This document shows, one piece after another, positions 32,770-44,420 of a stretch of 64,000 bases of DNA. The position numbers and the translations under genes are program-made. The stretch is from Agelas oroides (Eukaryota > Porifera > Demospongiae > Agelasida > Agelasidae): the NCBI GenBank assembly GCA_949130485.1, contig OX422184.1, forward strand, positions 13,800,405 through 13,864,404, written 5' to 3'. The number at the start of each line of letters is the position of its first letter. The first letter of the stretch is position 1. Under the pieces are notes generated by a model that worked only from the letters and a program-made list of their open reading frames with translations, ran no database searches and had not been told where the DNA came from.

Positions 32770-33278
32770 CTGTATAGCGGGAAATATTCGAATGGTGCAA
32801 ATTTTCGTATATTTCGAATGCTTGCTCCGTATTCGAAAATAAAAACTGCGAAAATTTGAACGGCACGGGCAGCTGCAGTGTGAGGTGCTAACAGTGTCTC
32901 TGTACGGAGTGACTTTCCCAATCCCAATGGATCGCTATCGGCATCAGTTAGCCCTGCCACGATAAAAGAAGCTAACGAAGCTGTAAAGAGTGTGACGAGT
33001 GAGGGAAAGAGCAAGCGGAGAGGGAGTTACGCTAAGTTCTCACCCAAGCAGCTGTCGAGATTTCTTTGTAGACGTGGTAACCTCTCACCATCGCTTCCAC
33101 TGAGAAAGATGCTATTTTCGATCGAACCTGGGTGTGATCTTTTTGTCTGCACGTGGAATATTAGCAAATGGGCGCGTCCTAATCATCCGGCCATCGAACG
33201 TACGCGCGCGCATGCAGTAGATCATGCGAAATTTAAAACTACGAAAATTTGCACCAACGAAAATTTCCCGCTATACGG
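32770..33278 (+). mobile_element. TA-flanked MITE with a captured coding fragment
   Basis: Ends CTGTATAGCGGGAAATATTC and GAAAATTTCCCGCTATACGG, with TA outside both. Between them, EANEAVKSVTSEG followed by SKRRGSYAKFSPKQL reads in frame and resembles the N-terminal helix-turn-helix region of a transposon-borne gene I recall from other invertebrate genomes. The element is thus a deletion derivative of a longer coding transposon. It inserted into repeat R2. Confidence 0.75.
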
Positions 33279-33608
33279 TAGCAAAGGTGTCATATTTAGC
33301 TGGATATAAACGAGCAAAGTAACCGCACCCCAAGATGCTCACGGGAGGTTAGTGCTGCAGGTTTACCTTGATTGCAGAAAAGAGATGTGAAGGATTTTTA
33401 TCTCTAAGACAAGAAATGCACTCATGGAGCCACTCTTTGTTAAGGGCTGCAGTACTCCTTTAAGTCCAGGTAAAATTTTGTCTATGTAACATTGTACATA
33501 ACAGATGTATTAGATGTCTCCCTCAAGGATGATGTCAGATATTACAAGTGCTTTTATGATCTCAATGTACAGCTGTCATAAAAGTGCTAGTAACAGTGAC
33601 GTTTGCAG

Positions 33609-34190
33609 ACCCAGAACCAAACAAGAGGGAGAGAACTCTGGAGGAGGCAGCCCATATCCATTTTGTTGATTTCATGGATGAATGTGCAGGTATGTTAAAC
33701 CACGACCTAACCACATGTGATGATGTCTTTTAGCCTTGAGCTGGTTATGACCAACCCTGAGAAGCTATCCACATTTTTATGCAGTACACTGTGTGTGATT
33801 AACCCTTTACCCACCATTGACACATATAGTTAAGTATAGACCATTATACGAATAACACAGCTTTTTAAAGCAGTAGCTAGCTCATTGCTTTTTGCTGAAT
33901 CCAAGTCACCAAATTCATTTAGATATTTCTTGTTTGTTACTCCAGAAGGGGAATGCATGTGTACACTCGAAGACATCCTGGTGTTCTTTACTGGTACGAG
34001 CAGTGTACCTGCCCTTGGTTTTGACAGACGTCCTTCTATAGTGTTTCTCCATGATCCCACTGCCATATTGCCTACAACGTCCACTTGTGCTCTTCAGCTA
34101 CGGTTGCCTACCTGTTTCAAAGAGTACACATCTTTCAGAGAGCACATGGAACTTGCACTGAAATCAAACGATGGTTTTGGTGGAGTTTGA
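33609..34190 (+). CDS. 3' end of a HECT-type ubiquitin ligase gene
   Basis: Two exons, 33,609-33,689 and 33,946-34,190, join in phase (DECA, then EGECMC). They encode AAHIHFVDFMDECA, LEDILVFFTGTSSVPALGF, IVFLHD, then LPTTSTCALQLRLPT and SFREHMELALKSNDGFGGV before the stop. The Thr-Cys in TSTC sits where the HECT C-lobe has its catalytic cysteine, and the G2E3-type HECT proteins end similarly. A further open piece at 33,375-33,470 (CEGFLSLRQEMHSWSH) may be an upstream exon, but it meets a stop. Whether this is a living gene or a fragment is undecided. Confidence 0.6.
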
Positions 34191-34864
34191 CGTACATAGA
34201 CAATGCTATACTAGTTTATTTTATATTGCCAGATGGCAGTTATTTTGGTGTCTCCTGATGATTGACTTTCAGTACACAACTTGGTGCTGTGTCTGTGCAT
34301 GTGCACTTATCATTTGTTCTAAGAGTGTCAAATACATGACTGTATACTAGTACTAGCAGTCTCATACCCAGACTCTGCAAGGAGGGCCTGGGTATATGAA
34401 AGGCTACTACTATATACTAATGGCAGGGATAAAATATACCAGCAGCGCGTCTAAAAGCCAAAGGGTGAGAGGGGTGCAGTAGTCCCTGGTGCCCATTCCC
34501 CTCCTCTCCTGACCTCCCATTTCCTCTGTTGTACATGTTGGGATTTATTAGAAACAGCTATTAAGTCCACCCTCTACCTAGTGTCATGCTGCTAGAAGGC
34601 AGACGAGTTCTTTATACCATACAGCATGTCTTAATATTATTTGTGGATTCAGAACGTATCTACAACTGTTAAATGTAGTTACTGGTGTCTACTTAGTACA
34701 TCTGCACACGAAATGATCTTGTACTACTTTTCCACAAATGCTAGGAATTGGCTATGGTCGGCTTCCAGTCAACAGCAATATTAAATAGAGGTAAAAAACC
34801 AGTTAATCCTATGACAAAAAGCATTTACAATTATTAGCATGATCTAAGCTTAAAATAGCCCACA

Positions 34865-36000
34865 TAGAGTAAGTTAGCAATCATCGGACGACAGGTATAT
34901 TCGGACACTCAAACGCGGAGGGAAAACTGCGTAAACATTCGGCGATACCACAAGACTGTAGCTGAGGTACGTGGTATCTGGTGTACCAAAAATGACGCCC
35001 GCGCATTGTTTCCTGTTGGCACTAGAAGCGATAAAATGGCCGTCCGAAAAACATCAATATTCGGAAAAGTGTATGTATTTTCAGACACTGTTGTTTGTGC
35101 CTTCTCTGAAGCTGCTTTTGGAGAGATTTTAGCATCGATACGATGCCCCAAGACCTCCCCAATTCGCAATATATTTTGGTAGCGGTAGCTGCTTTGAACA
35201 CTCAGGGGCGCAGCTGAACATGGACCAGTCCGATTCGATCGATATCGGACGGTGAAATTTGTCATTTCTTGCTGTGTTGTCTCCAAACAAGTTGAAGTCT
35301 CCACCATATTAGCATCAGTAGAATCTACAGGCTCTTGGCTACATGCTGGTACTTGTCCGGAGTTTGTGCGTTGAGTAGTTCTCGAGATATAAATATATTT
35401 CATGTTTCTTTCCATAAACTACGCTGGTTGATTTATGTGCAGCATAAATAGGTGAGTTCAAACGATATCGTGCAATATCTCGAGAACTACTCAACGCACA
35501 AACACCGGACAAATACCAGCATGTAGCCAAGAGCCTGTAGATTCTACTGATGCTAATATGGTGGAGACTTCAACTTGTTTGGAGACAACACAGCAAGAAA
35601 TGACAAATTTCACCGTCCGATATCGATCGAATCGGACTGGTCCATGTTCAGCTGCGCCCCTGAGTGTTCAAAGCAGCTACCGCTACCAAAATATATTGCG
35701 AATTGGGGAGGTCTTGGGGCATCGTATCGATGCTAAAATCTCTCCAAAAGCAGCTTCAGAGAAGGCACAAACAACAGTGTCTGAAAATACATACACTTTT
35801 CCGAATATTGATGTTTTTCGGACGGCCATTTTATCGCTTCTAGCGCCAACAGGAAACAATGCGCGGGCGTCATTTTTGGTACACCAGGTACCACGTACCT
35901 CAGCTACAGTCTTGTGGTATCGCCGAATGTTTACGCAGTTTTCCCTCCGCGTTTGAGTGTCCGAATATACCTGTCGTCCGATGATTGCTAACTTACTCTA
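34865..36000. mobile_element. 1.1-kb near-perfect palindrome (foldback element)
   Basis: Two arms of about 526 bases (34,865-35,391 and 35,475-36,000) are reverse complements with only about four mismatches seen, around a spacer of about 84 bases. Ends read TAGAGTAAGTTAGCAATCAT. Each arm contains the same open frame of about 130 codons (starts MVETSTCLETTQQ), which is kept because the arms are copies of one another. No known domain. The right end touches the C-terminal codons of the rve-type transposase. Confidence 0.85.
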
Positions 36001-37310
36001 CATCATCTGATGCTGCAAGACCTTCAATTGTACTGTGATGTGGTTGCTGATTATGAATGTCTTGAAGCCCCGCAATCCACAGTTGATGTGGGGTCCTGTT
36101 CTTTTCAGTTCTAAGACGATGTTTGCACCATCCCAAATGGAACAAGTCCAGTTGCTGTTGTAGGATTGGAACAAAGACAAAGTGTAGGGCATACAAGTCA
36201 ATTTCATTTTCAGGGTCAAGAATGCCTTCAGCCTCCATTGAGTAGGAAAGGAAATAGAAGCAGCTTATGCAATCAGGGAAAATATCACACCACAGGTGCT
36301 CTATTCGTTGATTGTGAACACTTCTTCCAGTGATGACAGTGCTTCTCCCAGTTCCACGATGTGTCAGCATATATTCAGCTATTAGAACATTCTCACCGCC
36401 TAAGTCTGTCCATACTTGTGATGGTAGTCCATATTCTTGAATACCAATTTTGAATGCTGACAGAGCTGTACTTGCTTTATTGTTTACTGCAGCTTTGAGA
36501 TAGACAACAACACGACTGTAACCATCAATGCCACCATGAACAACCAAACGCCATCTAATTAGTTTATGTTATCCATCTACGTGCCACAATGAATTTGGAC
36601 CCTCAACTTTGTACTCACATCGATGCAAAGCTCTCCTCAGTCGACGATTAGCACCATGAGGGTCTATACTATAAAGTGTCTCCCTAATTCTCTGCCTCTG
36701 TACATTGATCCCTCTTGATCTCAGCATACCATCAACAGTCTTCTCTCCGATTTTTGGGCAGAGGGAGGTGAACTGCTCTACAACTTCTGTTAGTTCCAGG
36801 GCATTGGAATTGAGGCTATAAGGCAGAATCATTCAATTCACATTCATTCACCTGAAGCTTTAATTCAATTCCTATTCAACTCACCTGTTCTAGGTCACAT
36901 TCCAATTCAATTCCTTACAACTGGGAGTCAATCTGAACATATACTTATCACAGTTACTTCATAGAGGGCTTTTACACCATACAAGCTTGAACTTGCCCAG
37001 TGTGGAATTGGTACGGAATTGTGGAATTCCGCCTAGAACTCCAATTCTATTCTATTCCATTCCTGTTACAAATGTCCTCGCTCGCATTCAATTCACATTC
37101 ACTCCTCTAAGTACAAAATTCCAGAATCATTCCAAATCCAACATTTCAATTCCAATGCCCTGGTTAGTTACTCATCAGAAATAGATGTATATTGATCTCG
37201 TGAGCTCATTCCAAACTCCCTCATTCGTTGCTCAATTGTACGTCTTGAACAGCCAAACATCTTGGCTATGTCAACCACTTTGAAGCCATGGCACTTTGTT
37301 TGAAGTTATG
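36001..37310 (-). pseudogene. rve-type DNA transposase gene, interrupted
   Basis: From high to low coordinates: a helix-turn-helix region (FKVVDIAKMFGCSRRTIEQR), a linker (LCPKIGEKTVDGMLRSRG), RRLRRALHRCEYKVEGPNSL with WHVDG, then the catalytic core (GGIDGYSRVVVYLKA, VWTDLGGENVLIAEYM, NQRIEHLWCDIF) and TPHQLWIAGL. The order matches a family of integrase-like DNA transposases in fish and invertebrates (possibly IS3EU-like; the name is uncertain). It is broken at least once, is split by a hAT MITE at 36,797-37,162, and has the palindrome at its C-terminal end. Confidence 0.75.
36797..37162. mobile_element. hAT-type MITE
   Basis: Ends CAGGGCATTGGAATTGA and TTTCAATTCCAATGCCCTG. GTTAGTTC (36,789-36,796) and GTTAGTTA (37,163-37,170) form an 8-base target duplication with one mismatch, as hAT elements make. 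The interior is full of CAATTC and CATTCA words. Confidence 0.85.
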
Positions 37311-37697
37311 ATGTAGTGTAAATTATTAGCCTGCTGGCACTTTGTTTGAAGTTATGTAGTGTAAATTATTAGCCTGCTGGTACTTTGTTTGAAGTTATGT
37401 AGTGTAAATTATTAGCCTGCTGGCACTTTGTGTAAAGTTATGATGTAGTATAAATTATTAGCCTGCTGGCACTTTGTGTAAAGTTATGATGTAGTGTGAA
37501 TTATTAGCCTGCTGGCACTTTGTGTAAAGTTATGATGTAGTGTAAATTATTAGCCTGCTGGCACTTTGTTTGAAGTTATGTAGTGTAAATTATTAGCCTG
37601 CTGACATTTTGTGTAAAGTTATGATGTATTGTAAATTATTAGCCTGCTGGCACTTTGTGTAAAGTTATGTAGTATAAATTATTAGCCTGCTGGCACT
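37288..37697. repeat. tandem repeat, about 46-51 base units
   Basis: About nine units of GGCACTTTGTGTAAAGTTATG followed by (ATG)TAGTGTAAATTATTAGCCTGCT. Length varies by presence or absence of the ATG triplet, and TTTGTTTGAAG and TTTGTGTAAAG forms alternate. Confidence 0.9.
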
Positions 37698-39506
37698 CTA
37701 CATATGTCAATCCACTTTCTTGTGCTTACCTCACCAGCTCTGTTAAAATGAAGCTGGTGCTAGTGTACGTATCCTTGTTTGAACTCCAGCATTGTTTTTA
37801 TCCTACCCCCGTTCTATTAGCCTTTTGTATTCTAAACCTTTTAGTCAGTGTAAAAATTGCTGAGGTTAGAGCTCTCGCATCAAGAGATTTAATACGCAGG
37901 TCATAAAATGCTATTCCAAGTGCTCATTTACTACCCATCTACAACATATAGATAGCTCCCCCTGTATGCAAACATCCTCACATTCATCAGCCATATGGAC
38001 AAAAAAGGACTAGCTTTCAAAGTTGTTTCAATCTTTCTCTCAATCTACTTATCAATTGCCTCTATCAGAGAAACTGTTGAAAACTTTGAAGTGATTGAGC
38101 ATTTGAAGGCCAAATGCTCTAATTGCTGCTTAAGGACTTTTTTATTTTTTATTTGTAATAAACCAAATGTAGTTTCAGTTGCCTCTCATGTGGGCTACGT
38201 CCAGCAAAAACCACAATGTCTATGGTGGAAGTATTCTGTCGGTTGTCGGAACCCCAGTCAGTGGTTTCAACACACTTGTCAGCAGTTCAGAAGTGTATTC
38301 TGGGCCATTCGGATGTTGGTAGTATAACCCTGTAAGAATAGTTTTATGTTCTATAAAAACATCACGCACTTCATTGGGTCCACCATAGTGTATGTTACAA
38401 GAATGTTTACACCTTGATTAGGCCAGTACAGATGTAGCTATGTATCCTGTGAGTTATATAATGGCTGCGTTCGGTGTTGTCAATCCTCTAGTTTTTGTTC
38501 CTGCATCGAGCTACAAGTTTGGTTAACTGACAAGTTTAGATAACATGACTTCTGCCCCCAGACCCCCCTAGTCTTGTATGCATATGCATGCATGCATACA
38601 AATCCGACACCCATGTAAACCCCCTTCTAAAAATGCTGGCTACGGGCCTGCTCCCACACGAATTTGATGCTCTACTACTAGTCTTGGCTTTAGTCCCTGG
38701 CATGCCAGAATTCTGATTCGTTTCATGTTCGCATGTATCTATTGGAGTTGCACGCTGTTACTCTAGCTGCCCGTTCTTATACACTCTTGTGCACGTCAAA
38801 TGAGTACCATCTACAAAAATCACAATTGGTTATGGAAAATTTCTGCTGTGGCAGTGACTTGATAGTTGCAGTTGGACCAGATTCCTCTCCATTTTGTGAA
38901 GGTTGATTTCTAGCCCGTAGTCCAGGCAAAATTATTGAACCATACTGAAAATAACTGGTCACGTGCGTGCTTAGCAACATTGCATAATGGATAATGTCAA
39001 CGCGCACGTGTACGCAGTGTGCGCAGGGTGGTAAATTCCGCCCGGGTTCGAATTTTATGTAGTTACATGCTCTTACTCTAGCCGCCTGTTCTTGCATTCT
39101 AGACATGCATGATAGCCAAGACAGGTTTAGTTGTGCAGTACAATAGTTTCTCAGTGACAACTCATTAGTTGTAGTGTGAAAAGACTCTAAATTCCTCTCT
39201 TTGTGAAGGGTGTGGCTGTACTAACCTGTTACGTCAATCATTATAATAGGAATAATACAACTTCAGAATAAGTATTCTGAAGGACATTCACGAGAGATAC
39301 AATATAATCCAGATTAACTATATTGCTGGCCCTTTTAGACGGCTCTACTACATATGCTGAAGATTAACAGGTTGGCAGGCTTAGCTGGTAGCAGAAACGC
39401 TGGCCTATATCTATACGCCCCATCTGTATCACGTGATCTAAGTGTAATTGGCAGCGCGCGCCTGCTCGGCGTCCTGTCACGGTTGACAACAGGCTTTAAA
39501 ACTGAC
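37698..39506. other. no gene seen
   Basis: Open frames of up to about 125 codons exist but lack supporting features. The phrase TTACTCTAGC(T/C)GCC(C/T)GTTCTT occurs twice (about 38,759 and 39,072). Confidence 0.4.
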
Positions 39507-39596
39507 TCGCGGACGTATGAAAACAGACTTGCTGACTCGCGGACGTGTGACAACAGGCTTGCTGACTCGCGGACGTGTGACAACAGGCTTACTGAA
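39507..39596. repeat. 30-base tandem repeat, three units
   Basis: GACTCGCGGACGTGTGACAA with CAGGCTTGCT repeats three times; the first unit differs slightly. It lies 60 bases before the candidate exon at 39,659. Confidence 0.85.
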
Positions 39597-39658
39597 TTGG
39601 CCACATTACTGACTCACGGTTGACAGCAACAGGAAAGTGATTTTGTCTTTCCTGGCCG

Positions 39659-40009
39659 ATGGCTACTCGAGAAATATTGTACATGTCCCCCATTGGCTCC
39701 AATCGGCACATGATACCGGGATTGCAACCCACAATGGCAGTGCCGCTCAAGTCGTCCTCACTCAAGATTGTACCCAAGTCGGCGCCACCCAAGTCGGCGC
39801 CATCCAAGCCTAAGCAGGGCCAATCTAAGCCCAAGTCCAAGAATTCGATGTTTTTCAGCGCCGTACAAGACCTGAAGAGTCTCCAACAATTTGTTCGCTG
39901 CAAACCAGTTGTCGAGACTTTTGAGGAGGAGGGAAACGGAAGCCTCCGCAGGATCTTCGATGGCCCGGCGATGATGGAGTGCGTGGGTTATTGGGCAGCT
40001 TGTCTAAGT
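39659..40009 (+). CDS. candidate first exon, unknown protein
   Basis: The frame starts MATREILYMSPIGSNRHM, has a Pro/Lys/Ser repeat (PKSAPPKSAPSKPKQGQSKP), then a segment that looks folded (MFFSAVQDLKSLQQFVRC, GPAMMECVGYWAAC) and reaches a CTAA|GTAAGC donor-like site. Codon usage is balanced and unlike nearby repeats. No downstream exon was recognised and no family is known to me. Confidence 0.3.
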
Positions 40010-40289
40010 AAGCAAACTTTGTAAGATAAGTAGTAGTTTGACCTTACCTACCAAGGGCTTCTGTATCAGGGTTACACAAAACAAAGACTTAAAAAACGTA
40101 AAATGTGGTACGGAGAATGGTTAGCCCTTCACATGCTTGGAACCACTATTAGACTGTCAATGCTGCTTCAAGTTCTAGGGTTATGGTTACATGTACACTT
40201 GAGAGAAACATGATATAATAGTGAAGGTAAATTTGCAAAGCCTCATCCCTGCATCGTTTTCACATTATTTTGCAACTGTAATGTAAAAA

Positions 40290-41520
40290 GATGTAGGGAT
40301 GGGGCTTTGTAAATTTACCTTCACTATTATATCATCCCTACCTTGTTTGCATACTTTTTGGCATGCCATCCTTACATTTTTAATGTTTTTTTAAGTCTTG
40401 TTTCTGTACTTTTTCGCTCAGTTACAGTTAGACCTAAGCCTAAGAAGAATGTTTCTCTCAAGTGTACATGTAACCAGAACTTGAAGCAGCATTGACAGTC
40501 TAATAGTGGCTCCAAGCATGTGAATTGTAATATACAGCTGGTGTGGAATCCGATGAAGGGCTAACCATTCTCCGTACCACATTTCGAGCCCTTTATGAAG
40601 CCGATTTTCTGTTTTTCAATCACATGACGATTGACCAACCAGAAAACTACTGACAGAGCATAAAAGCTGACCAGTGTTTTTGTGGTACAAAGCCCTAGGT
40701 GGTCCTTGTAAATGCACTGTATGGCTTGGGTCAATTGCTAATTGGTCTGGATTGCACTATGAATATCATAATTGATATTCAAACCAAGTGGTGCAAAAGG
40801 GTTTCCTGGAACCAACCAAGTGGTGTGCACCACTCCAAAAAGGCCTAGCGAGAACACTGAAGCTGACTGACTGGTAAAAGCTGTGTTTTGTAGTGTAGCT
40901 ATAAGTTGGCAGCTGAATGCAGTGCCTTACCTACGTGGTGTCCATGAGCCTTTCCCACAACCACGGGAAGAGACCGTTCCAGTCGTGTTGGTCAACGCGC
41001 ACGATTTCATGTATGTACCAGTCTCGTTCCCAAACCAATGACCGTGGTTATTGGTTTGGGAACGAGACTGGATGTGCGCATGCGTACAAGATTAGAAAAT
41101 GGCGTCCTTTCCAACGGACAGCAGCCGGGCAGTGCTGAGAACAGCTTTTTTGATTACAGTAAATTTGTAGCTATGAAGTCGCTAAGTGGTTGGGATGCTG
41201 CGCACTGTGATGAGCATCAATTTCGTGCTAAAATCCAAGGTGAATACTTGAGCTGTTTTCGAGTTATTGTCGTTTGACCAGTGGTCGGAACAAAGAATAA
41301 GGCACTTTTGCTAACGCACACTTTTGCATTTAGCTGTCTTCCGCGTGGCTTTTGGCCAATTTTATGAGTCTTGCTGATCATAAAGGCACTCAAAGGGGAA
41401 GCCTGGGTGCTTAAATGAGCTTTTAGCGTGTTTGTGGTGAAGTTATACGGCTTTTGCTTAAGTATGCATATATTGCGCGTCTGGCGCCATCCCTACGTAG
41501 AGAGTCTACCAACTCTCTGA
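40290..41520 (+). repeat. dispersed repeat R1, copy A
   Basis: Aligns in order with 31,550-32,060 (5' part) and 43,212-44,420 (3' part, starting at GCAGCTGAATGCAGTGCC and ending at CCATCCCTACGTAGAGAG). It contains a perfect 22-base-stem hairpin at 41,018-41,071. No coding region. Confidence 0.65.
41018..41071. repeat. perfect palindrome in repeat R1
   Basis: CCAGTCTCGTTCCCAAACCA plus AT pairs perfectly with its complement across a 10-base loop. The corresponding site in copy B (43,346-43,392) has decayed arms. Confidence 0.85.
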
Positions 41521-43119
41521 TAAGGCAGGTTTGCATGTGGGTGGGCAGTCATTATTCAGATTTCAAATGAGCATAATGGAATATATTTAAGGTCCCTCTA
41601 TGATCCTGGGAGTCTTTAACTTGAAGTCTAACATAGGAGCCAAAAAAGCTGCAGACTTCACATACATTCGTGTCGTCACCAACAATAGGCAACTGCATTT
41701 ACCAATTCAGGGATAATGGATATGAGGACATCCTCAAAAGAGCTGCTAGAGTCCACCGTCGCCACTGACCACGGAACTATGCAGTGACTGTTGCCGGTGA
41801 CTTGCTGTGACGAAGCAATGATCGGGCCTGGCCGGGCACGTGCCAAAGCACCACGTTCGTCCCGCTTATGTCACACAATCTCGTGCGAAGCACGCGCAAG
41901 CGCGAGGCTGTGGTTAGTGTACATCAGGTGCCCGGCCAATACCAATGACTTGGCTGCCCCACTGCTTGGAGAGATACCAGCTGTTCGACCATATTTAGCT
42001 CAACCACGTGGTACGGAATATGATCGCACCGGCCCTGGACCGCGCTCTCTATTGCAAGGGGTGTGGTTCATGGGTGGAGACTTTGAAATTTGATAGAAAA
42101 TCAAAAATCGATGCGGGCGGTGACGATAATCTGTGAATTCAGTTTGCCCTGCCTAAATGAAGAGAGATGTTATTTTTTTTTACCAACTTAAGTTCAGAAA
42201 ATAACTTTGTGCTGACGTTTAGACTATTAATAACTACAAGACATTAGGAATGGCATGCCAGAAATTATGCAAACAAGGTATCGATAATATAATAGTGGCC
42301 TACTGTAAAACACAGAAGGGACTGTGGAAATTGGACTCATTCCGCCGACTCACCGGAAGTGAAAGTATGCTTTGATCTCGTGCCGAATGACCACTTCGCA
42401 CACTGTCCAAATACATGAACACTACCGGCCACTACAACACAGTCTTAGTCTAGATCTAAGCTAGCTGTTATGTTAAAGCAACCCACAATCTCTTTTTGGG
42501 GTCCGACCCGACCGTCTTGAGTCAGCTGTCACTGTGAGTTACTGCTTCCTGCATGCGAGGACCATGATCTGGGCTGGTCTGACCCAGAGGAGGTTGGAGC
42601 TAGTAATTAGCGACGCGCGCGAGGTAGCAATTAGTGCTACGTGAATGACAAAATCATACGGGCTGCCGTAGTGGCCCATAGTAAAAGGTGAAATCGATTT
42701 TACACAAATAACTCTCGTTTGTTTGGAACAAAACTCGCTCAGTGGATACCGTCAGGTGAGCTCTAGATCGACCGCTATGGCATTTTATGACACGCAAAGT
42801 TTTTCGTGGGGATTCCCAAGGAAACACTCACATACTTTGCGTATAATGAACAGCTGTACCGGCAGGGCAAATTATGCGAACGTGGGCGACATGTAAACCA
42901 CAAAAAACTTCGCCCGCTCGCACGCTCTGGAGCACGACTATTCCGAGTCGAAAGATGGCAGCGCACGAAGGCGCTTTATGTTGCTCTTCACGAGACAGTC
43001 GGGAGGACAGAGAGTTTTACCAAGCCAAGACAGTGAAGACACACAGCAACAATTTAGTTGTGCTCGCCCACGTTCAATTAAAGCCTTTCTACTGCCTTTC
43101 TACACGTGTCGTCACTCAC
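41521..43119. other. no gene seen
   Basis: Unique sequence with only short frames. Confidence 0.4.
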
Positions 43120-43203
43120 GTGAGGAAATGTACCAGGCCCTCTCCCGCTTTACCGTACTGCAAGCGACGGGAAGCTGGGCGAGGGCCTGGGAACGAGGCT
43201 AGT
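43120..43203. mobile_element. right end of a TAGCCTCG-type MITE
   Basis: ACCAGGCCCTCTCCCGCTTT ... GGGCGAGGGCCTGGGAACGAGGCTA. The same end-plus-internal-hairpin form is seen at 25,717. The left boundary of this copy is not clear. Confidence 0.55.
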
Positions 43204-43211
43204 AAGTAGCT

Positions 43212-44420
43212 ACTTTATTTAGTGTAGCTATAATTTGGCAGCTGAATGCAGTGCCTTACCCATGTGGTGTTCATAAACTTTGCCCATTTCAACAGAAAGA
43301 GACCGTGCCAGCCATGTGCGTGGTCAACTTGCAATTTGCTTGTGCACTAGTCTCATTCCCAATGATTGTGGTATTTGGCCTGGGGATGGGACTACATGTG
43401 TGCATGTGTACAAAATTAGAAAAATGGCGTCCTTCACAACGGACAGCAACCACAGAGTGTTATGAATGGCTTTTATTGACCAGGTTGAATTTCTCTGTGC
43501 ATCAGTTTTGTGCTAAAGTGACAGTGACTTTAAACTGTTTGCGAGATATCGTTGTTTGAACAAAGTGGTTGTAATGAAGAAAGAAAGAATTTGAAAAATG
43601 GCACTTTCACTACTGCATGCTTTTACATTTAGCATGACAACATGGTGAATTTGATCGATGGACCAGCGATTGATACAAGAATCGAAGCGACCATCTTCAA
43701 CAAGCTTAGATGTTCTCCAGCGAATCTCAAGCAGCTGGAAAACTGTTGTGAAAAGGATAGAAGTGCGTATTCGGTTTTACTACCCGGACAGTGGAACTGT
43801 GAAAGTCCCCTTGGTACTGTAATTTACGTTTATCGGCAAATTTTGGCGCTTGGAAGTCACGGAGGCAAACGTAAGTCCATCGTAGTTATTGTTAAGTCCT
43901 CCAGAGGCGCTCGTGCACCTCAACGGACACAAGTCACGCAAATTTTGTTAGCCAACACCACAATTCCTGGCTTCCCTGCTATTGGCTGTTTAAATTGCCT
44001 GCCAAAAGTAGCAGTGGCGCTCTCCAAGGTACTGTCAAACGGTCGCTTCGTTACTAGTATCTTCACTGGCAGCGACGGTCTACAGTAGCAAATTGAGCAC
44101 CTGCATATTTGCACCCAATCAACACCTTCAATTATTGCATAGAAAGCCTGTAAGGAGACCATATCCCATAAAGAGTTTATGTATGCAAGTTTACCAGACC
44201 CTCCTTCCACGTGCGAGGGTCTGGCTCCGAGACTATCGTTCGCGTGGCTTTTGGCCACTTACAAGAGTCTTGCTGATCACAAAAGCACTCAAGAGGAAGC
44301 CTGTGCTAACAAGCTTTTAGTGTGTTTGTGGTGAAGTTATACAGCTTTTGCTTAGTATATATATTGTGTGTTGCATCCCTACACAGCACCATCCCTACAT
44401 AGTCTACCGACTCTGATAAC
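43212..44420 (+). repeat. dispersed repeat R1, copy B, with extra 600-base segment
   Basis: Both ends match 40,890-41,520. The segment from about 43,630 to 44,235 has no counterpart there. It holds an open frame at 43,642-44,088 (starts MVNLIDGPAIDTRIEATIF; no recognised domain) and ends in a hairpin, CCAGACCCTCC/GCGAGGGTCTGG. It may be an insertion in copy B or a deletion from copy A. Confidence 0.55.

Noticed and set aside
34909-35956. Conserved protein in both palindrome arms taken as evidence of selection
   Set aside because: The arms are copies of each other with about four differences, so agreement between the frames says nothing about selection.
37288-37697. CRISPR array
   Set aside because: Repeated units are contiguous with no variable spacers and the genome is eukaryotic.
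38777-39160. 127-codon minus-strand frame as a gene
   Set aside because: No repeat structure, splice sites or recognisable motif; length alone is not enough in this AT-balanced DNA.
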